From positions 62,001-126,000 of the forward strand of contig JADJWY010000005.1 in assembly GCA_016716085.1 (NCBI GenBank): a stretch of 64,000 nucleotides of DNA. The letters run 5' to 3'. Below, one piece after another: positions 43,301 through 51,709 of the stretch (position 1 is its first letter; every line of letters begins with the position of its first letter). The stretch is from Hahellaceae bacterium. GTDB lineage: Bacteria; Pseudomonadota; Gammaproteobacteria; Pseudomonadales; Oleiphilaceae. The position numbers and the translations under genes are program-made. The notes beneath the pieces are model-generated. The model did not search any database, was not told the DNA's origin, and worked only from the letters and a program-made list of their open reading frames with translations.

Positions 43301-44813
43301 AGCGGATACGTTCGGACAGCACTGCCATGGGCGTATCATCGCCCATCGAGCCGACAGCTTCCTGGCCAGACTCGGCCAGCGGTCGCAGCACCTGATCCCG
43401 CTCCTCGAAGGAGACCATAAACATTTTCATGTACTGCTGAAGCATCTCAGGCTCCATCAGCTCAAAATCCGGAGACTGGGGATTCAGCTTAGCTTCCAGC
43501 CTCAATGCATTTTCCCGCAACCAGCGCTTGTAAGGCTGCGTCTTCTTGAGCCTATCATCCACATCACGGGACTGCAGCACTTCACCTGTCTGCGTATCAA
43601 TTGCCAGAATTTGCCCTGGCCCAACACGGCCTTTAGCCAAAACATCTTCCGGCAGATAACCATAGGTTCCTACTTCCGAGGCAAGGGTAATAAAGCCATT
43701 ACGCGTAATCACCCAGCGTGCAGGACGTAGTCCATTACGATCCAACAGACAAACGGCATATCGACCGTCAGTCATAACGATGCCCGCAGGCCCATCCCAA
43801 GGCTCCATGTGCATGGAGTTATACTCGTAGAATGCGCGCAGATCCGCATCCATGGTTTCGACGTTCTGCCAGGCCGGCGGAATCATCATGCGAACGGCCC
43901 GGAACATGTCAACCCCCCCCGCAAGCAGGACTTCCAGCATGTTATCCATGGAAGAGGAGTCAGACCCGGTACGATTCACGATGGGCTGCAATGATTCTAT
44001 ACTGGGCAGCAAATTGGATTTGAACTTGCCTGCACGTGCCTGCGCCCAGTTCCGGTTCCCTTCAATCGTATTGATTTCACCGTTGTGCGCCAGAAAGCGG
44101 AAGGGCTGAGCCAAAGGCCAGCGCGGCATGGTGTTGGTCGAGAACCGCTGGTGAAACACGCATATCGCGGTTTCCAGACGGGAGTCACCGAGATCTTTGT
44201 AGAAATTGGGCAGATCGACCGGCATCATCAACCCTTTGTAGGAGAGGGTCTCGGCCGACAGGCTACATACATAGAACTCTTTGTCGTCCACCACCAGGAT
44301 TTCCGCTTCCCGACGGGCGACAAAAAGTTTGACGGCGAACTCAGCCGAGCTGAGCGAGTCCGGGCCCGCGACAAATATCTGCTCGATAAGCGGCATACAG
44401 TCCAGTGCCATGGGGCCAAGGCACGCAGGATCCGTAGGCACCTCACGCCAGCCAATGACACTCAGGCCCTGTCCGACGATTGATTTTTCGATCGCCTTTC
44501 GCGAAATCTGGGCTTTTTCGGGTGCGCGGTTAAGAAAAACCATGCCCACCGCACTGTTTTGAGGCAGGTCGACCTGAAACGCTTCTTTGGCGATCACCTT
44601 GAGGAAAGTCTTGGGCGCCTGAATCAGCAAACCACAGCCATCGCCGGTTTTGCCATCTGCCGCGATTCCACCCCTGTGCGTCATACAGGTCAACGATTCA
44701 ATCGCCGTTCGCAACAGCTCGTGACTGGCCTCACCCTGCATGTGGGCAATCAGACCGAAACCGCAGTTATCTTTAAACTCACCGGGGTGGTACAGACCTT
44801 TACTCATACTCAT
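40356..44813 (-). CDS. gltB: Glutamate synthase, large subunit
   Basis: Glutamine-dependent glutamate synthase. 1485 residues. Cleavage after residue 16 would expose C17, the catalytic N-terminal nucleophile of the amidotransferase domain (CGFGLIAHMQGE). The FMN domain (about 800-1190, SNSGEGGEDPARYG) is followed by the 3Fe-4S cysteines of CKYLRICHLNNC and the C-terminal beta-helix domain GLTS/GXGXG repeats. Two ATG choices lie six bases apart (44813 and 44807); GAGAG has better spacing for the second. A run of eight G codes for Gly-Gly in the amidotransferase region (plus-strand C run at 43913-43920). Very well conserved. Confidence 0.98.
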   Translation of the reverse strand: MSMSKGLYHPGEFKDNCGFGLIAHMQGEASHELLRTAIESLTCMTHRGGIAADGKTGDGCGLLIQAPKTFLKVIAKEAFQVDLPQNSAVGMVFLNRAPEKAQISRKAIEKSIVGQGLSVIGWREVPTDPACLGPMALDCMPLIEQIFVAGPDSLSSAEFAVKLFVARREAEILVVDDKEFYVCSLSAETLSYKGLMMPVDLPNFYKDLGDSRLETAICVFHQRFSTNTMPRWPLAQPFRFLAHNGEINTIEGNRNWAQARAGKFKSNLLPSIESLQPIVNRTGSDSSSMDNMLEVLLAGGVDMFRAVRMMIPPAWQNVETMDADLRAFYEYNSMHMEPWDGPAGIVMTDGRYAVCLLDRNGLRPARWVITRNGFITLASEVGTYGYLPEDVLAKGRVGPGQILAIDTQTGEVLQSRDVDDRLKKTQPYKRWLRENALRLEAKLNPQSPDFELMEPEMLQQYMKMFMVSFEERDQVLRPLAESGQEAVGSMGDDTPMAVLSERIRSVADFFRQKFAQVTNPPIDPLRETVVMSLETCLGAERNVFDETPEHANRVILSTPVLSPGKFQRLKQLNRPGFDAVTLSLSFSPEMGLEAAVRAVADQAEAAVRSGKVWLILSDAQLAPGRLPINAFMATGAVHHRLVQTGLRCDANIIVETAWARDPHQFAVLFGFGATAVYPYLAYQVLNDLVRKGEMLIDPIDAKNNYRKGINKGLLKILSKMGISTIASYRGAQLFEAVGLSDQVVDLCFRGVESRIQGASFYDLQTDQEALAKLAWNPRKRIETGGLLKFMHGGEYHAYNPDVITTLQRAVQNGDYGTYKEYAALVNERPVAALRDLFTLSAKAKPIPLEEVEPVEGLFKRFDSAAMSIGALSPEAHEALAVAMNRLGGRSNSGEGGEDPARYGTERRSKIRQVASGRFGVTPHYLVGAEVLQIKVAQGAKPGEGGQLPGGKVNDLIARLRFSVPGVTLISPPPHHDIYSIEDLAQLIFDLKQVNPGALVSVKLVSEPGVGTIAAGVAKAYADLITISGYDGGTGASPLTSIKYAGSPWELGLAEAHQALRANDLRAKVRLQTDGGLKTGLDVVKAAILGAESFGFGTGPMVALGCKYLRICHLNNCATGVATQNEMLREKHFQGTVEMAMNYFRFLAEETREWMAKLGVATLEELIGRTDLLELLPGKTPKQRNLNLQPILSNDAIPADKPHTCGQPRNPPFDKGALAERMVELARTAIDSKAGGEFELTVTNCDRSIGARLSGEIAKQHGNQGMADTPLVFRLKGTAGQSFGVWNAGGLHMLLEGDANDYVGKGMTGGKLAVFPPRGSAFASQDAAIIGNTCLYGATGGKLFAAGTAGERFAVRNSGAFAVVEGAGDHCCEYMTGGMITVLGRTGHNFGAGMTGGFAYVLDQDKGFVDRYNHELVEIHRISSEAMEAHRNHLREVITDHVRETGSLWAENILDNFDDYVGAFWLVKPKAASLSSLLDNTRARPE

Positions 44814-44897
44814 CTCTCAGATTAAGCCTTACAAATCAAAAAGCTGAGGCAATTCTCAAGCCATATTCAGTTTTTGACAGGCAAAAACGGGCCGCCT

Positions 44898-44926
44898 ATT
44901 CTACACAGGCCGCCGCTTTCACTCAA
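44898..44926 (-). promoter_or_regulatory. Candidate promoter of gltBD-hemE
   Basis: On the minus strand TTGAGT (44921-44926), 17 bases, TAGAAT (44898-44903), in the 188-base gap between damX and gltB. GGCGGCC occurs twice, once on each side of the -10, 18 bases apart start to start, and may be a regulator site. The leader would be about 78 bases. Confidence 0.5.
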
Positions 44927-44963
44927 ATGTTGCGCAATTGCCGACAGCGCACGCAATGCATCA

Positions 44964-44995
44964 GCCCACGAAGCGGGCGCCCCATCGCAATGGGG
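44964..44995 (-). terminator. Two hairpins after damX
   Basis: CCCCAT-CGCA-ATGGGG at 44980-44995 and GCCC...GGGC at 44964-44978, directly behind the damX stop at 45002. Neither has a T-run, so termination is possible but not shown by the sequence. Confidence 0.35.
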
Positions 44996-45001
44996 ATCTA
45001 C

Positions 45002-46597
45002 TCAGGAGGATGTCTGAAGGCTGGCTACCGAACGCAGCCATGGGCCCTGTTTTCGAATATCGGCAGGCAACTGCTCCATCGCCTTGCGGGCATCATCCTT
45101 TGAACGATACGTGCCAAGCAGCACAATATACCACGGTTTTCCTTTATAGACAGACTCAAAATAAAAAGGTGTGTGTCCTTTAACGCGCCACGCTTTCACG
45201 TAATCCATGGCCGACTCTCGTGAAAGGGTACCCAACATCTGCACCGTCCAGGCTTTCCGGGCTTGCTGATTCATCCAGCGCTGATCTCTAAAAAGCGCCG
45301 GGGTCGGCGATTTGGAAGAATCAGGCGTGGCCGCTTTTTCAGTTGCCACGATTTTCGCTGCTTCGGGCGCAGTCTTAGCGGGAGACTCGAGACCCTTTAC
45401 CGGGACTACAGGTGCGACGGCAGACTCAATGGGCACCAGAGTCGGTGTCGGAGCCGGCGCCGACAAAGGCGCTGCGGCATCAACCTGACCACGAGAAAAG
45501 TCTGGATCCATACCATTGGCATTTCGCTCAGGCATCAACGGTGCCTGAACCTCCCCAGCGCCAACTTCGTCCGACGGTGCAGTCATTGCGGGCGGGGCGG
45601 CTTCGCTGGGGGATGTTGCGGGAAACGAATCCAGGGTTAATGTTACCCGCTCACCCTCTGCCATGTTGGGAATTGGGGCTGGCATAGCCAGCGGTTCCGC
45701 ATCCTCCGGCGAAGAATAAAGCGTTGCCACAATAACCAGCACGACACCAAAGAGCCCGACACCCATCATTATCTGCTGCCGCGGAAGCAATGGAAATGCC
45801 CGACGACGCGCACTGCCCGAGCGGGCGCTCTGCACCAGATGCCTGGCAGCCACCTCATTGATTGTGCCCGGATTTCCTCGGGCCGATTCAGCAATAAGCC
45901 CGACCACCGAATCCGGGAGCTCCGGATCGCCCTGCCACCCTCCCTGGCGTAATCGCGATTCAAGGTAAAGCCTGACTTCAGAGCGACTCAGGGGCTTGAG
46001 CTGAATTTGACACACCCGATTTTGCTCTACTTCATCAGGCAGTGCTTCCAGAATACGGTGCTGAAGGGCGGGAACCCCTAACAAAACCAGCGAAATCGCC
46101 TCACTGCCAGCGGGAACCAGATGGGCTGATAACCAGGCCAGATCATTATCGCTGAGGCGTTCCGCATCATCGATCGCGATGACTGTTTTTACTCCGTTGT
46201 CAAAACGTTTGGCGCAGGCATCAAGAATCAGAGGCACAACGATCTCTGCCGCCCCGGATCGGCTGGTCGGATCCGTCAAACCAATTTCCGCACCGATCCG
46301 ACGCACGAATTCGTCACGCCCAGAGTCACCGGCAACCTGCAGCCCAGTTAAAAAAAGAGAACTGTCCTGACGCTTTAACCATTCGCGAAGCAGGGTTGAC
46401 TTTCCAGCACCCTCTGCGCCGGTCACAAGTAAAATCTTGCCACTGAAAAGCGCCAGATGCTTCAGGCTGGAGAGGTTTTCACCGCGCTGCCCGGCACCCA
46501 AAAACTCAAATTGACGGGAGGCAAAAGGATCCTGTTGCAGCCCATAACTGGCCAGCCAGAGCTGTCCATCAAAAGCCGTTACAGCATCCGTCGTCAT
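45002..46597 (-). CDS. damX: DamX-like cell-division protein: AAA ATPase, membrane segment, SPOR domain
   Basis: 531 residues. A cytoplasmic AAA/ExeA-type ATPase domain (about 15-265) has Walker A GAEGAGKS (about 60-67) and VIAIDDAERL as Walker B. A single membrane segment follows (about residues 272-292, GVGLFGVVLVIVATLY). The periplasmic part has a Pro/Ala/Glu-rich linker (about 295-440) and a SPOR domain at the end (about 447-525, WTVQMLG...WYIVLLGTY), which binds denuded septal peptidoglycan. Such proteins localise to the division ring. The fusion of ATPase and SPOR is usual for gammaproteobacterial DamX between aroB and gltB or dam. ATG preceded by GGGGAG. The exact role of the ATPase is not known. 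Confidence 0.92.
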   Translation of the reverse strand: MTTDAVTAFDGQLWLASYGLQQDPFASRQFEFLGAGQRGENLSSLKHLALFSGKILLVTGAEGAGKSTLLREWLKRQDSSLFLTGLQVAGDSGRDEFVRRIGAEIGLTDPTSRSGAAEIVVPLILDACAKRFDNGVKTVIAIDDAERLSDNDLAWLSAHLVPAGSEAISLVLLGVPALQHRILEALPDEVEQNRVCQIQLKPLSRSEVRLYLESRLRQGGWQGDPELPDSVVGLIAESARGNPGTINEVAARHLVQSARSGSARRRAFPLLPRQQIMMGVGLFGVVLVIVATLYSSPEDAEPLAMPAPIPNMAEGERVTLTLDSFPATSPSEAAPPAMTAPSDEVGAGEVQAPLMPERNANGMDPDFSRGQVDAAAPLSAPAPTPTLVPIESAVAPVVPVKGLESPAKTAPEAAKIVATEKAATPDSSKSPTPALFRDQRWMNQQARKAWTVQMLGTLSRESAMDYVKAWRVKGHTPFYFESVYKGKPWYIVLLGTYRSKDDARKAMEQLPADIRKQGPWLRSVASLQTSS

Positions 46598-46614
46598 TGC
46601 GTCTCCCCGCTAGT

Positions 46615-47697
46615 TTAGTGAGTGGTAAAATGCGCTAGCGTTGCCTGAAGCACCGCTGCGGGATAGTCGGCCGTGACCACCGCCCGCCCAACGGCACGAA
46701 GCAACACCAGCCGGATGGCACCCTCCACAACCTTTTTATCCAGAGCCATGTAATTCATAAAATCCTCTGGCTTCATCGACAGCGGTGGCCGGACAGGCAG
46801 ATCGCAACGACTCAGCAACAGAGAGAGTCGCTCGACGGCCTCCCGATCTATCCAACCCAGACGACTCGATAAATCTGCAGCCATCAGCATACCAACCGCC
46901 ACGGCCTCCCCATGCAACCAGTCTTTGTAATTGCAGTAGGCTTCGATTGCATGCCCAAAGGTATGCCCCAGATTCAGAATGGCCCGGACATCCTGCTCCC
47001 GCTCATCCTCGGAGACCACATTGGCTTTGCATCGGCACGAGGTCTCAATCACATGCACCAGGGCGACCGGATCGAGTGACATCACAGCCTCGAGATTGGC
47101 CTCTATCCATTCCAGAAAGCCCGCATCCCGAATCAGGCCATATTTGATCACTTCGGCCATGCCAGCTGCCATCTCCCGAGCTGGCAACGTTTTCAGGGTG
47201 TCCGTATCAATGATGACCGCCTTGGGTTGATAGAAGGCGCCAATCATGTTTTTACCCATCCGATGGTTGACGCCCGTTTTCCCCCCGACGGAAGAATCGA
47301 CCATTGACAGCAGCGTGGTGGGAACCTGAATAAAGTTGACTCCGCGTTGGTAACACGCGGCAGCGAAGCCTGTTAAGTCACCGACAACCCCACCTCCCAA
47401 TGCAATCAGGGTTGTTCCCCGACTGTGATGCTGGGTCAGCAAGTGATCCATGATCAGATCAAACGACTTCAGGTTCTTGAATGCCTCGCCGTCATCCAGA
47501 ATCGTCGTATCAACCTGATAACGTGTCAGGATGTGCTTCAATCTCTCCAGGTAAAACGGCGCGACGGTTTCATTGGTAACGATCATGACTTGTCGCCCCA
47601 AAATAGCCGGCTCAAACAACGCGGGACTGGCCATCAATCCGCTTCCAATTCGGATGGGGTAGCTCCGATCACCCAGATCGACCGTCAATGTATTCAC
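46615..47697 (-). CDS. aroB: 3-dehydroquinate synthase
   Basis: Second step of the shikimate pathway, closing the ring of DAHP with NAD as catalytic cofactor. NAD-binding GGGVVGDLTGFAAA (about 94-107), metal ligands around HTFGHAIE and HGEAVAVGM. The start is the GTG at 47697 (GGGAG six bases before it), giving 360 residues and the opening VNTLTVDLGDRSYPI; a TTG at 47724 would add nine but has weaker support. It lies 56 bases after aroK and 17 before damX. Confidence 0.95.
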   Translation of the reverse strand: MNTLTVDLGDRSYPIRIGSGLMASPALFEPAILGRQVMIVTNETVAPFYLERLKHILTRYQVDTTILDDGEAFKNLKSFDLIMDHLLTQHHSRGTTLIALGGGVVGDLTGFAAACYQRGVNFIQVPTTLLSMVDSSVGGKTGVNHRMGKNMIGAFYQPKAVIIDTDTLKTLPAREMAAGMAEVIKYGLIRDAGFLEWIEANLEAVMSLDPVALVHVIETSCRCKANVVSEDEREQDVRAILNLGHTFGHAIEAYCNYKDWLHGEAVAVGMLMAADLSSRLGWIDREAVERLSLLLSRCDLPVRPPLSMKPEDFMNYMALDKKVVEGAIRLVLLRAVGRAVVTADYPAAVLQATLAHFTTH

Positions 47698-47753
47698 AAT
47701 CCTCTCCCAAAATGCATCAGTCAATTTTCTGGCTAGTATAGGTCATCCGTTTC

Positions 47754-48323
47754 TCAGGTTGCAGCCCTCTCATCGGATTGGGTTATACAGGACTCTGTCG
47801 CTTCGCGGGACGCCAGAAATGCCTGCCGAATATCTTTCACCAGGGTACGCGGGCGCTTTCGATCAGTCCGCACGATTAAATCTGCAATTTTTCGGTAAAT
47901 GGGCTCTCTGATGGACATCAGTCGTTCGAGAACCGCCATCGGATCATCGGCTTGTAATAATGGCCTTTTACGATCCTTGCGGGTTCGCTCATACTGTTGC
48001 TGTACAGAGGTATGCAGATAGACAACAAATCCGGCGCGCATCAGTGCACTCTGATTTTCGGGGGCAACCACCGCACCGCCTCCCGTGGCAATGACGAGTC
48101 CTTGCCGTTCGCTCAGCTCACCGATCACCTGCCGCTCACGCTCACGAAAACCAGACTCCCCCTCAACATCAAATATCCAGGGAATATCCGCCCCACAACG
48201 CACTTCGATTTCGCGATCGGAGTCTACAAACTCAAAACCCACATCCTTGGCCAGCATTTTGCCAAGCGTCGTTTTGCCGGTCCCCATGGGGCCGACCAGC
48301 ACAATATTGTCATTCTTCGTCAT
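47754..48323 (-). CDS. aroK: Shikimate kinase
   Basis: Fifth step of the shikimate pathway: phosphorylates shikimate. 189 residues from the ATG at 48323. P-loop GPMGTGKT (11-18), shikimate site DSDREIE (about 34-40) and GGGAVV (about 79-84), lid RKDRKRPLL. An open frame to 48392 would run through the hairpin at 48342-48366, so the internal ATG is favoured. The C-terminal tail is a little longer than usual. The order pilQ-aroK-aroB-damX is standard in gammaproteobacteria. Confidence 0.95.
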   Translation of the reverse strand: MTKNDNIVLVGPMGTGKTTLGKMLAKDVGFEFVDSDREIEVRCGADIPWIFDVEGESGFRERERQVIGELSERQGLVIATGGGAVVAPENQSALMRAGFVVYLHTSVQQQYERTRKDRKRPLLQADDPMAVLERLMSIREPIYRKIADLIVRTDRKRPRTLVKDIRQAFLASREATESCITQSDERAAT

Positions 48324-48338
48324 ATCATCACTTAAAAA

Positions 48339-48366
48339 CAAAAAAAGCCTCACGAAGAGGCTTTTT
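48339..48366 (-). terminator. Terminator-like hairpin between pilQ and aroK
   Basis: AAAAAGCCTC (48342-48351) and GAGGCTTTTT (48357-48366) with a five-base loop; the minus-strand transcript ends in a run of T. It follows the pilQ stop by 16 bases and lies only 18 bases before the aroK ATG, so a promoter for aroK can hardly fit between them. Confidence 0.75.
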
Positions 48367-48381
48367 GCATGCCAGACCGTT

Positions 48382-50490
48382 TTAGTCGTCAATTAACCCC
48401 GAACGAACCAATTTAGGCGTAATGAAGACCAGCAATTCTGACCTTTCATCATTCGACTCGGTTTTCCTGAACAAGGCACCGATGTAGGGTAAATCGCCCA
48501 GGAACGGAGTTTTAGTCACGGTTTCCGTCGTTTCGCTTTGGAATATACCACCAAGTACGATGGTCTCACCATTCCCGACTAATACTTGTGTCTCGACTTT
48601 GTTGGTCGAAATACTGGGAATACCGGCCGTTACAACACCACGATCATCCTGGTTGACCTTGAGATCCATAATAATCTTGTCATCCGGCGTAATCTGCGGC
48701 GTCACTTCCAGGGACAACACCGCTTTTTTGAAGGAGACCGACGTCGCACCGCTGGATGAAGCCTCCTGGTAAGGAATTTCTTCACCCGACTCGATTAATG
48801 CCGTTTGACGGTCCGCTGTGACCACTTTGGGCTGCGCAACGATTTCCCCTTTGCCATCGGACTCGAAGGCTGACAGCTCCAGATCCAGATAAATATTATC
48901 CCGGCGGAAACCGATGCCGAACGACGAGGCATTGGTTCGCGTGACACCTAAATCCACGGCGTACGCATCGGGGAACTCCACCGTAACCTCACCCGGAGTG
49001 AAACCTAGGTTTCGATTGGAGTCAACCGTCAGGCCGTCATTAAAATCGCCTAATGCAGAGGCTGACCCTCCTGCAATAAAGCCATTTCGTCCTTTCGTTT
49101 TCACTCCGCCGCCGCCCCAGGCAACACCCAGCTCTTCAACGGCATCCGTGCGGGCCCTTACGATTCGTGCTTCAATCAACACCTGACTCACCGGAATATC
49201 CCAGGTTGTAATCAAGCGACGCACCTGGGCAATTTTTTCAGCAGTCTCCCGAATACTGATAGTGTTGGTGCGCTGATCAGAGGAAATAAATCCACGTGAG
49301 GACACCAGCTCTTCATCCTGTGATAGCAGGGTGACAATATCGGCGGCTTTCGCATAATTGATCTGAATGACTTCGAGGCGTACTGGGGCGAGTTCTTTCA
49401 CCTGACGGGATGCTTCCAGCTCCAGCTTTTCACGGGCAGCAATTTCCTCTGCCGGAGCAACCAACAGCACATTACCCACTTTGCGCTGATCCAGGCCCTT
49501 GGTCTTGAGTACGAGTTCGAGCGCCTGATCCCATGGAACATTTTGCAGGCGCAAGGTGATGCGACCACCGACCGTATCACTGGCGACCAGGTTCAGCCCC
49601 GTAAAGTCAGCAATGAGCTGAAGAACTGAACGTACTTCAATGTCCTGAAAATTTAACGACAGTTTTTCACCTGTGTAAGGGAACTTATCCTTGCGACGAT
49701 CCTCGACCTCTTCTTCTGTCAGAGGTTCTACCGCCAGCGTGAATTGATTATCTGTCTGGTAGGCCAGGTAGTCGTAATCGCCAGACGGCTTGACCAAAAT
49801 CACGGCATTACCTTCCTGCACAAAACTATCAATCAAGCGAACCGGCGTAGCAAAATCCGTCACATCAAGGCGGCGACGCAACTCCTCAGGCAAGGCCGTC
49901 CCGCGGAACGTCAGCTTAACATTACCGCTCTCTTCGCTCATATCGACAGAAACTTTTGGGCTGCTCAGGGTGACCACTACACGGCCATCACCCTTTTCTC
50001 CGCGTTGAAAGTCAACATCTGTCAACGACCAGGCGGACGACGCCGATGCAGCCGGTGCGGATGTTGCCCCGCCAGGGGAACCACTGGAGACGACTGAATT
50101 CCCGCTCTTGACAGCCTCCCCCCCTAGCCTAATCAGCAAAGTATTGCCGGAGACCACCGTATTGTACGCGACCAGGTCCACAAGATTGACGATGACACGG
50201 GTGCGGCCACTGGCCTCCAGCACCGTGACACTCTGCGTGTTCCCCTTCGAAATTTTATGCGTTTTCTCGGCCAGACCACTGGTTACGCCGACCAAATCGA
50301 CCGCAACACGCGCGGGATCGGCGATGGTATAACTGCGCGGTTCAGGTGGTGCAGAGTCGAACATGAGTTTGATTTCAGTCCCATCCCCAGGCAGCGAGGC
50401 AAAATCGATTCCCGTAATGCTGGAGGCATTGACCCACCCCGCTGCACTCAGGCCGGCAAAGAGCACTATCACTCGGGATATGCGTGACAT
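48382..50490 (-). CDS. pilQ: Type IV pilus secretin PilQ
   Basis: Outer-membrane ring through which the pilus passes. 702 residues from the ATG at 50490, which follows GGGGAG and begins a clean signal peptide (about 1-24, LFAGLSAAGWVNA). Two AMIN domains (about 25-250) bind peptidoglycan, then an STN/secretin N domain (LNFQDIEVRSVLQLIADFTGLNL), N1, and the secretin domain (about 480-700, with the conserved VPFLGDLP-like segment PFLGDLPYIGALFR). A longer start at 50538 adds 16 residues and also has a plausible ribosome site. Last of pilMNOPQ. Confidence 0.95.
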   Translation of the reverse strand: MSRISRVIVLFAGLSAAGWVNASSITGIDFASLPGDGTEIKLMFDSAPPEPRSYTIADPARVAVDLVGVTSGLAEKTHKISKGNTQSVTVLEASGRTRVIVNLVDLVAYNTVVSGNTLLIRLGGEAVKSGNSVVSSGSPGGATSAPAASASSAWSLTDVDFQRGEKGDGRVVVTLSSPKVSVDMSEESGNVKLTFRGTALPEELRRRLDVTDFATPVRLIDSFVQEGNAVILVKPSGDYDYLAYQTDNQFTLAVEPLTEEEVEDRRKDKFPYTGEKLSLNFQDIEVRSVLQLIADFTGLNLVASDTVGGRITLRLQNVPWDQALELVLKTKGLDQRKVGNVLLVAPAEEIAAREKLELEASRQVKELAPVRLEVIQINYAKAADIVTLLSQDEELVSSRGFISSDQRTNTISIRETAEKIAQVRRLITTWDIPVSQVLIEARIVRARTDAVEELGVAWGGGGVKTKGRNGFIAGGSASALGDFNDGLTVDSNRNLGFTPGEVTVEFPDAYAVDLGVTRTNASSFGIGFRRDNIYLDLELSAFESDGKGEIVAQPKVVTADRQTALIESGEEIPYQEASSSGATSVSFKKAVLSLEVTPQITPDDKIIMDLKVNQDDRGVVTAGIPSISTNKVETQVLVGNGETIVLGGIFQSETTETVTKTPFLGDLPYIGALFRKTESNDERSELLVFITPKLVRSGLIDD

Positions 50491-50540
50491 GACTGAAGTC
50501 TCCCCAATATCTTTGCTTATTAATCTGCTAACTCTCATGC

Positions 50541-51080
50541 CTAATTCACTTCCTTCAAGCCCATGGTACGAGGACGCTCAAACCAGCCACTCTGACCATC
50601 TGAAACAATCTCGACAAGCTGGATGCCAGTCGTATCAATGGATGTCACGCGACCGTGATTCTTACCCAGATACTGTCCTACCCGCACCCGATGAATGCCC
50701 CCACGGCCATCATTGACCAATGCATACAAGGTCGGATCACCGGCCTTGACGATCGTCCCTACCATTAACATGGACCCCAAATCAAAATTTTCCAGAAGCT
50801 CTTTGGCCCGATCGAGATTAGGCTTGACGTTGCTGTTAGGCTTCGCCACCACCGCGGCTTCAACAATTTCAACGGGAGCCGCAAACGGTGAACGACGGCT
50901 CGCCGCACTGTAAGTAAAGGCCTGATAGGCTTTGAACTCCGGCAGCGGCTCTATCGGCTTTTTGGGACGAGCCTTGACCTCTGCGATAAAGGCATCCAGA
51001 TCGCCAAAGCCCTGGTTACCAGAGCAACCCGTCAGCGCCAGGACAGAACACATAATGAAAAGTAAAGGTCTACTGCTCAT
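50541..51080 (-). CDS. pilP: Type IV pilus assembly lipoprotein PilP
   Basis: Inner-membrane lipoprotein linking PilNO to PilQ. 179 residues; signal with lipobox LTGC, lipidated at C19. A disordered Pro-rich part (about 25-80) precedes the folded HR domain (about 95-165, LENFDLGSMLMVGTIVKAG, LVNDGRGGIHRVRVGQYLG). The ATG overlaps the pilO stop as ATGA and the next gene, pilQ, follows in the same frame set. Sequence and order are typical. Confidence 0.95.
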   Translation of the reverse strand: MSSRPLLFIMCSVLALTGCSGNQGFGDLDAFIAEVKARPKKPIEPLPEFKAYQAFTYSAASRRSPFAAPVEIVEAAVVAKPNSNVKPNLDRAKELLENFDLGSMLMVGTIVKAGDPTLYALVNDGRGGIHRVRVGQYLGKNHGRVTSIDTTGIQLVEIVSDGQSGWFERPRTMGLKEVN

Positions 51081-51709
51081 TTGGCTTTATCCCCACTGTA
51101 GCGATAGGTTGCCGCACTGATATCCATTTCCAGACGCTCAGCGCCACTGGCCCCTTCACCCAAACGTGCCGCCGTGATACTGAAGTCATGCAGCGTCACG
51201 ATTCGAGGAAGGCCCGCCACGCCACTGACAAATGCGGCCAGATCGTGGTAACCGCCTGCGACTTTGACTTGTATTGGTAATTCAACATAGAACTCTTTGG
51301 AAACTTCAGGCTTCAGGCTGATGAGTTGAATATCCAATCCGCTAAGTGAACCCACAGACGATATATCCTCCAGCAGTCCCGGCACCTCGGTATCAGAAGG
51401 CAATTGCTTCAACAGCGCGCCGAAGGTTTGCTCCATCTCCACCATTTGTGATTTGTACTCTTCAAGGTTGGCAACCTTCTCGGCCTTGATCTTGTACTGA
51501 TCTTTCAGCGACGACTCTTCTGCGCGCACCTGATCGAGATTGATCTGCAGCTCATTGATGTCAAAGTAATAGAAGAGCGACAACACCCCGATGATTACAA
51601 GGAGATAGCAGACCGCCTTCACCGCACCGGGCCACGAGCCGGCGTTATTCATGTCCAGATCGTTGAGATCAAACCCCTTCAGGTTCTCAAAGGCTTCAGA
51701 AAGGTTCAT
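51077..51709 (-). CDS. pilO: Type IV pilus alignment protein PilO
   Basis: Bitopic inner-membrane protein that pairs with PilN. 210 residues: short cytoplasmic N-terminus, one membrane segment (about 28-48, VCYLLVIIGVLSLFYYF), a coiled coil (about 58-100) and ferredoxin-like periplasmic core (about 105-200). Overlaps pilN stop as ATGA and pilP start. Identified by size, layout and position rather than by a catalytic motif. Confidence 0.95.
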   Translation of the reverse strand: MNLSEAFENLKGFDLNDLDMNNAGSWPGAVKAVCYLLVIIGVLSLFYYFDINELQINLDQVRAEESSLKDQYKIKAEKVANLEEYKSQMVEMEQTFGALLKQLPSDTEVPGLLEDISSVGSLSGLDIQLISLKPEVSKEFYVELPIQVKVAGGYHDLAAFVSGVAGLPRIVTLHDFSITAARLGEGASGAERLEMDISAATYRYSGDKAK

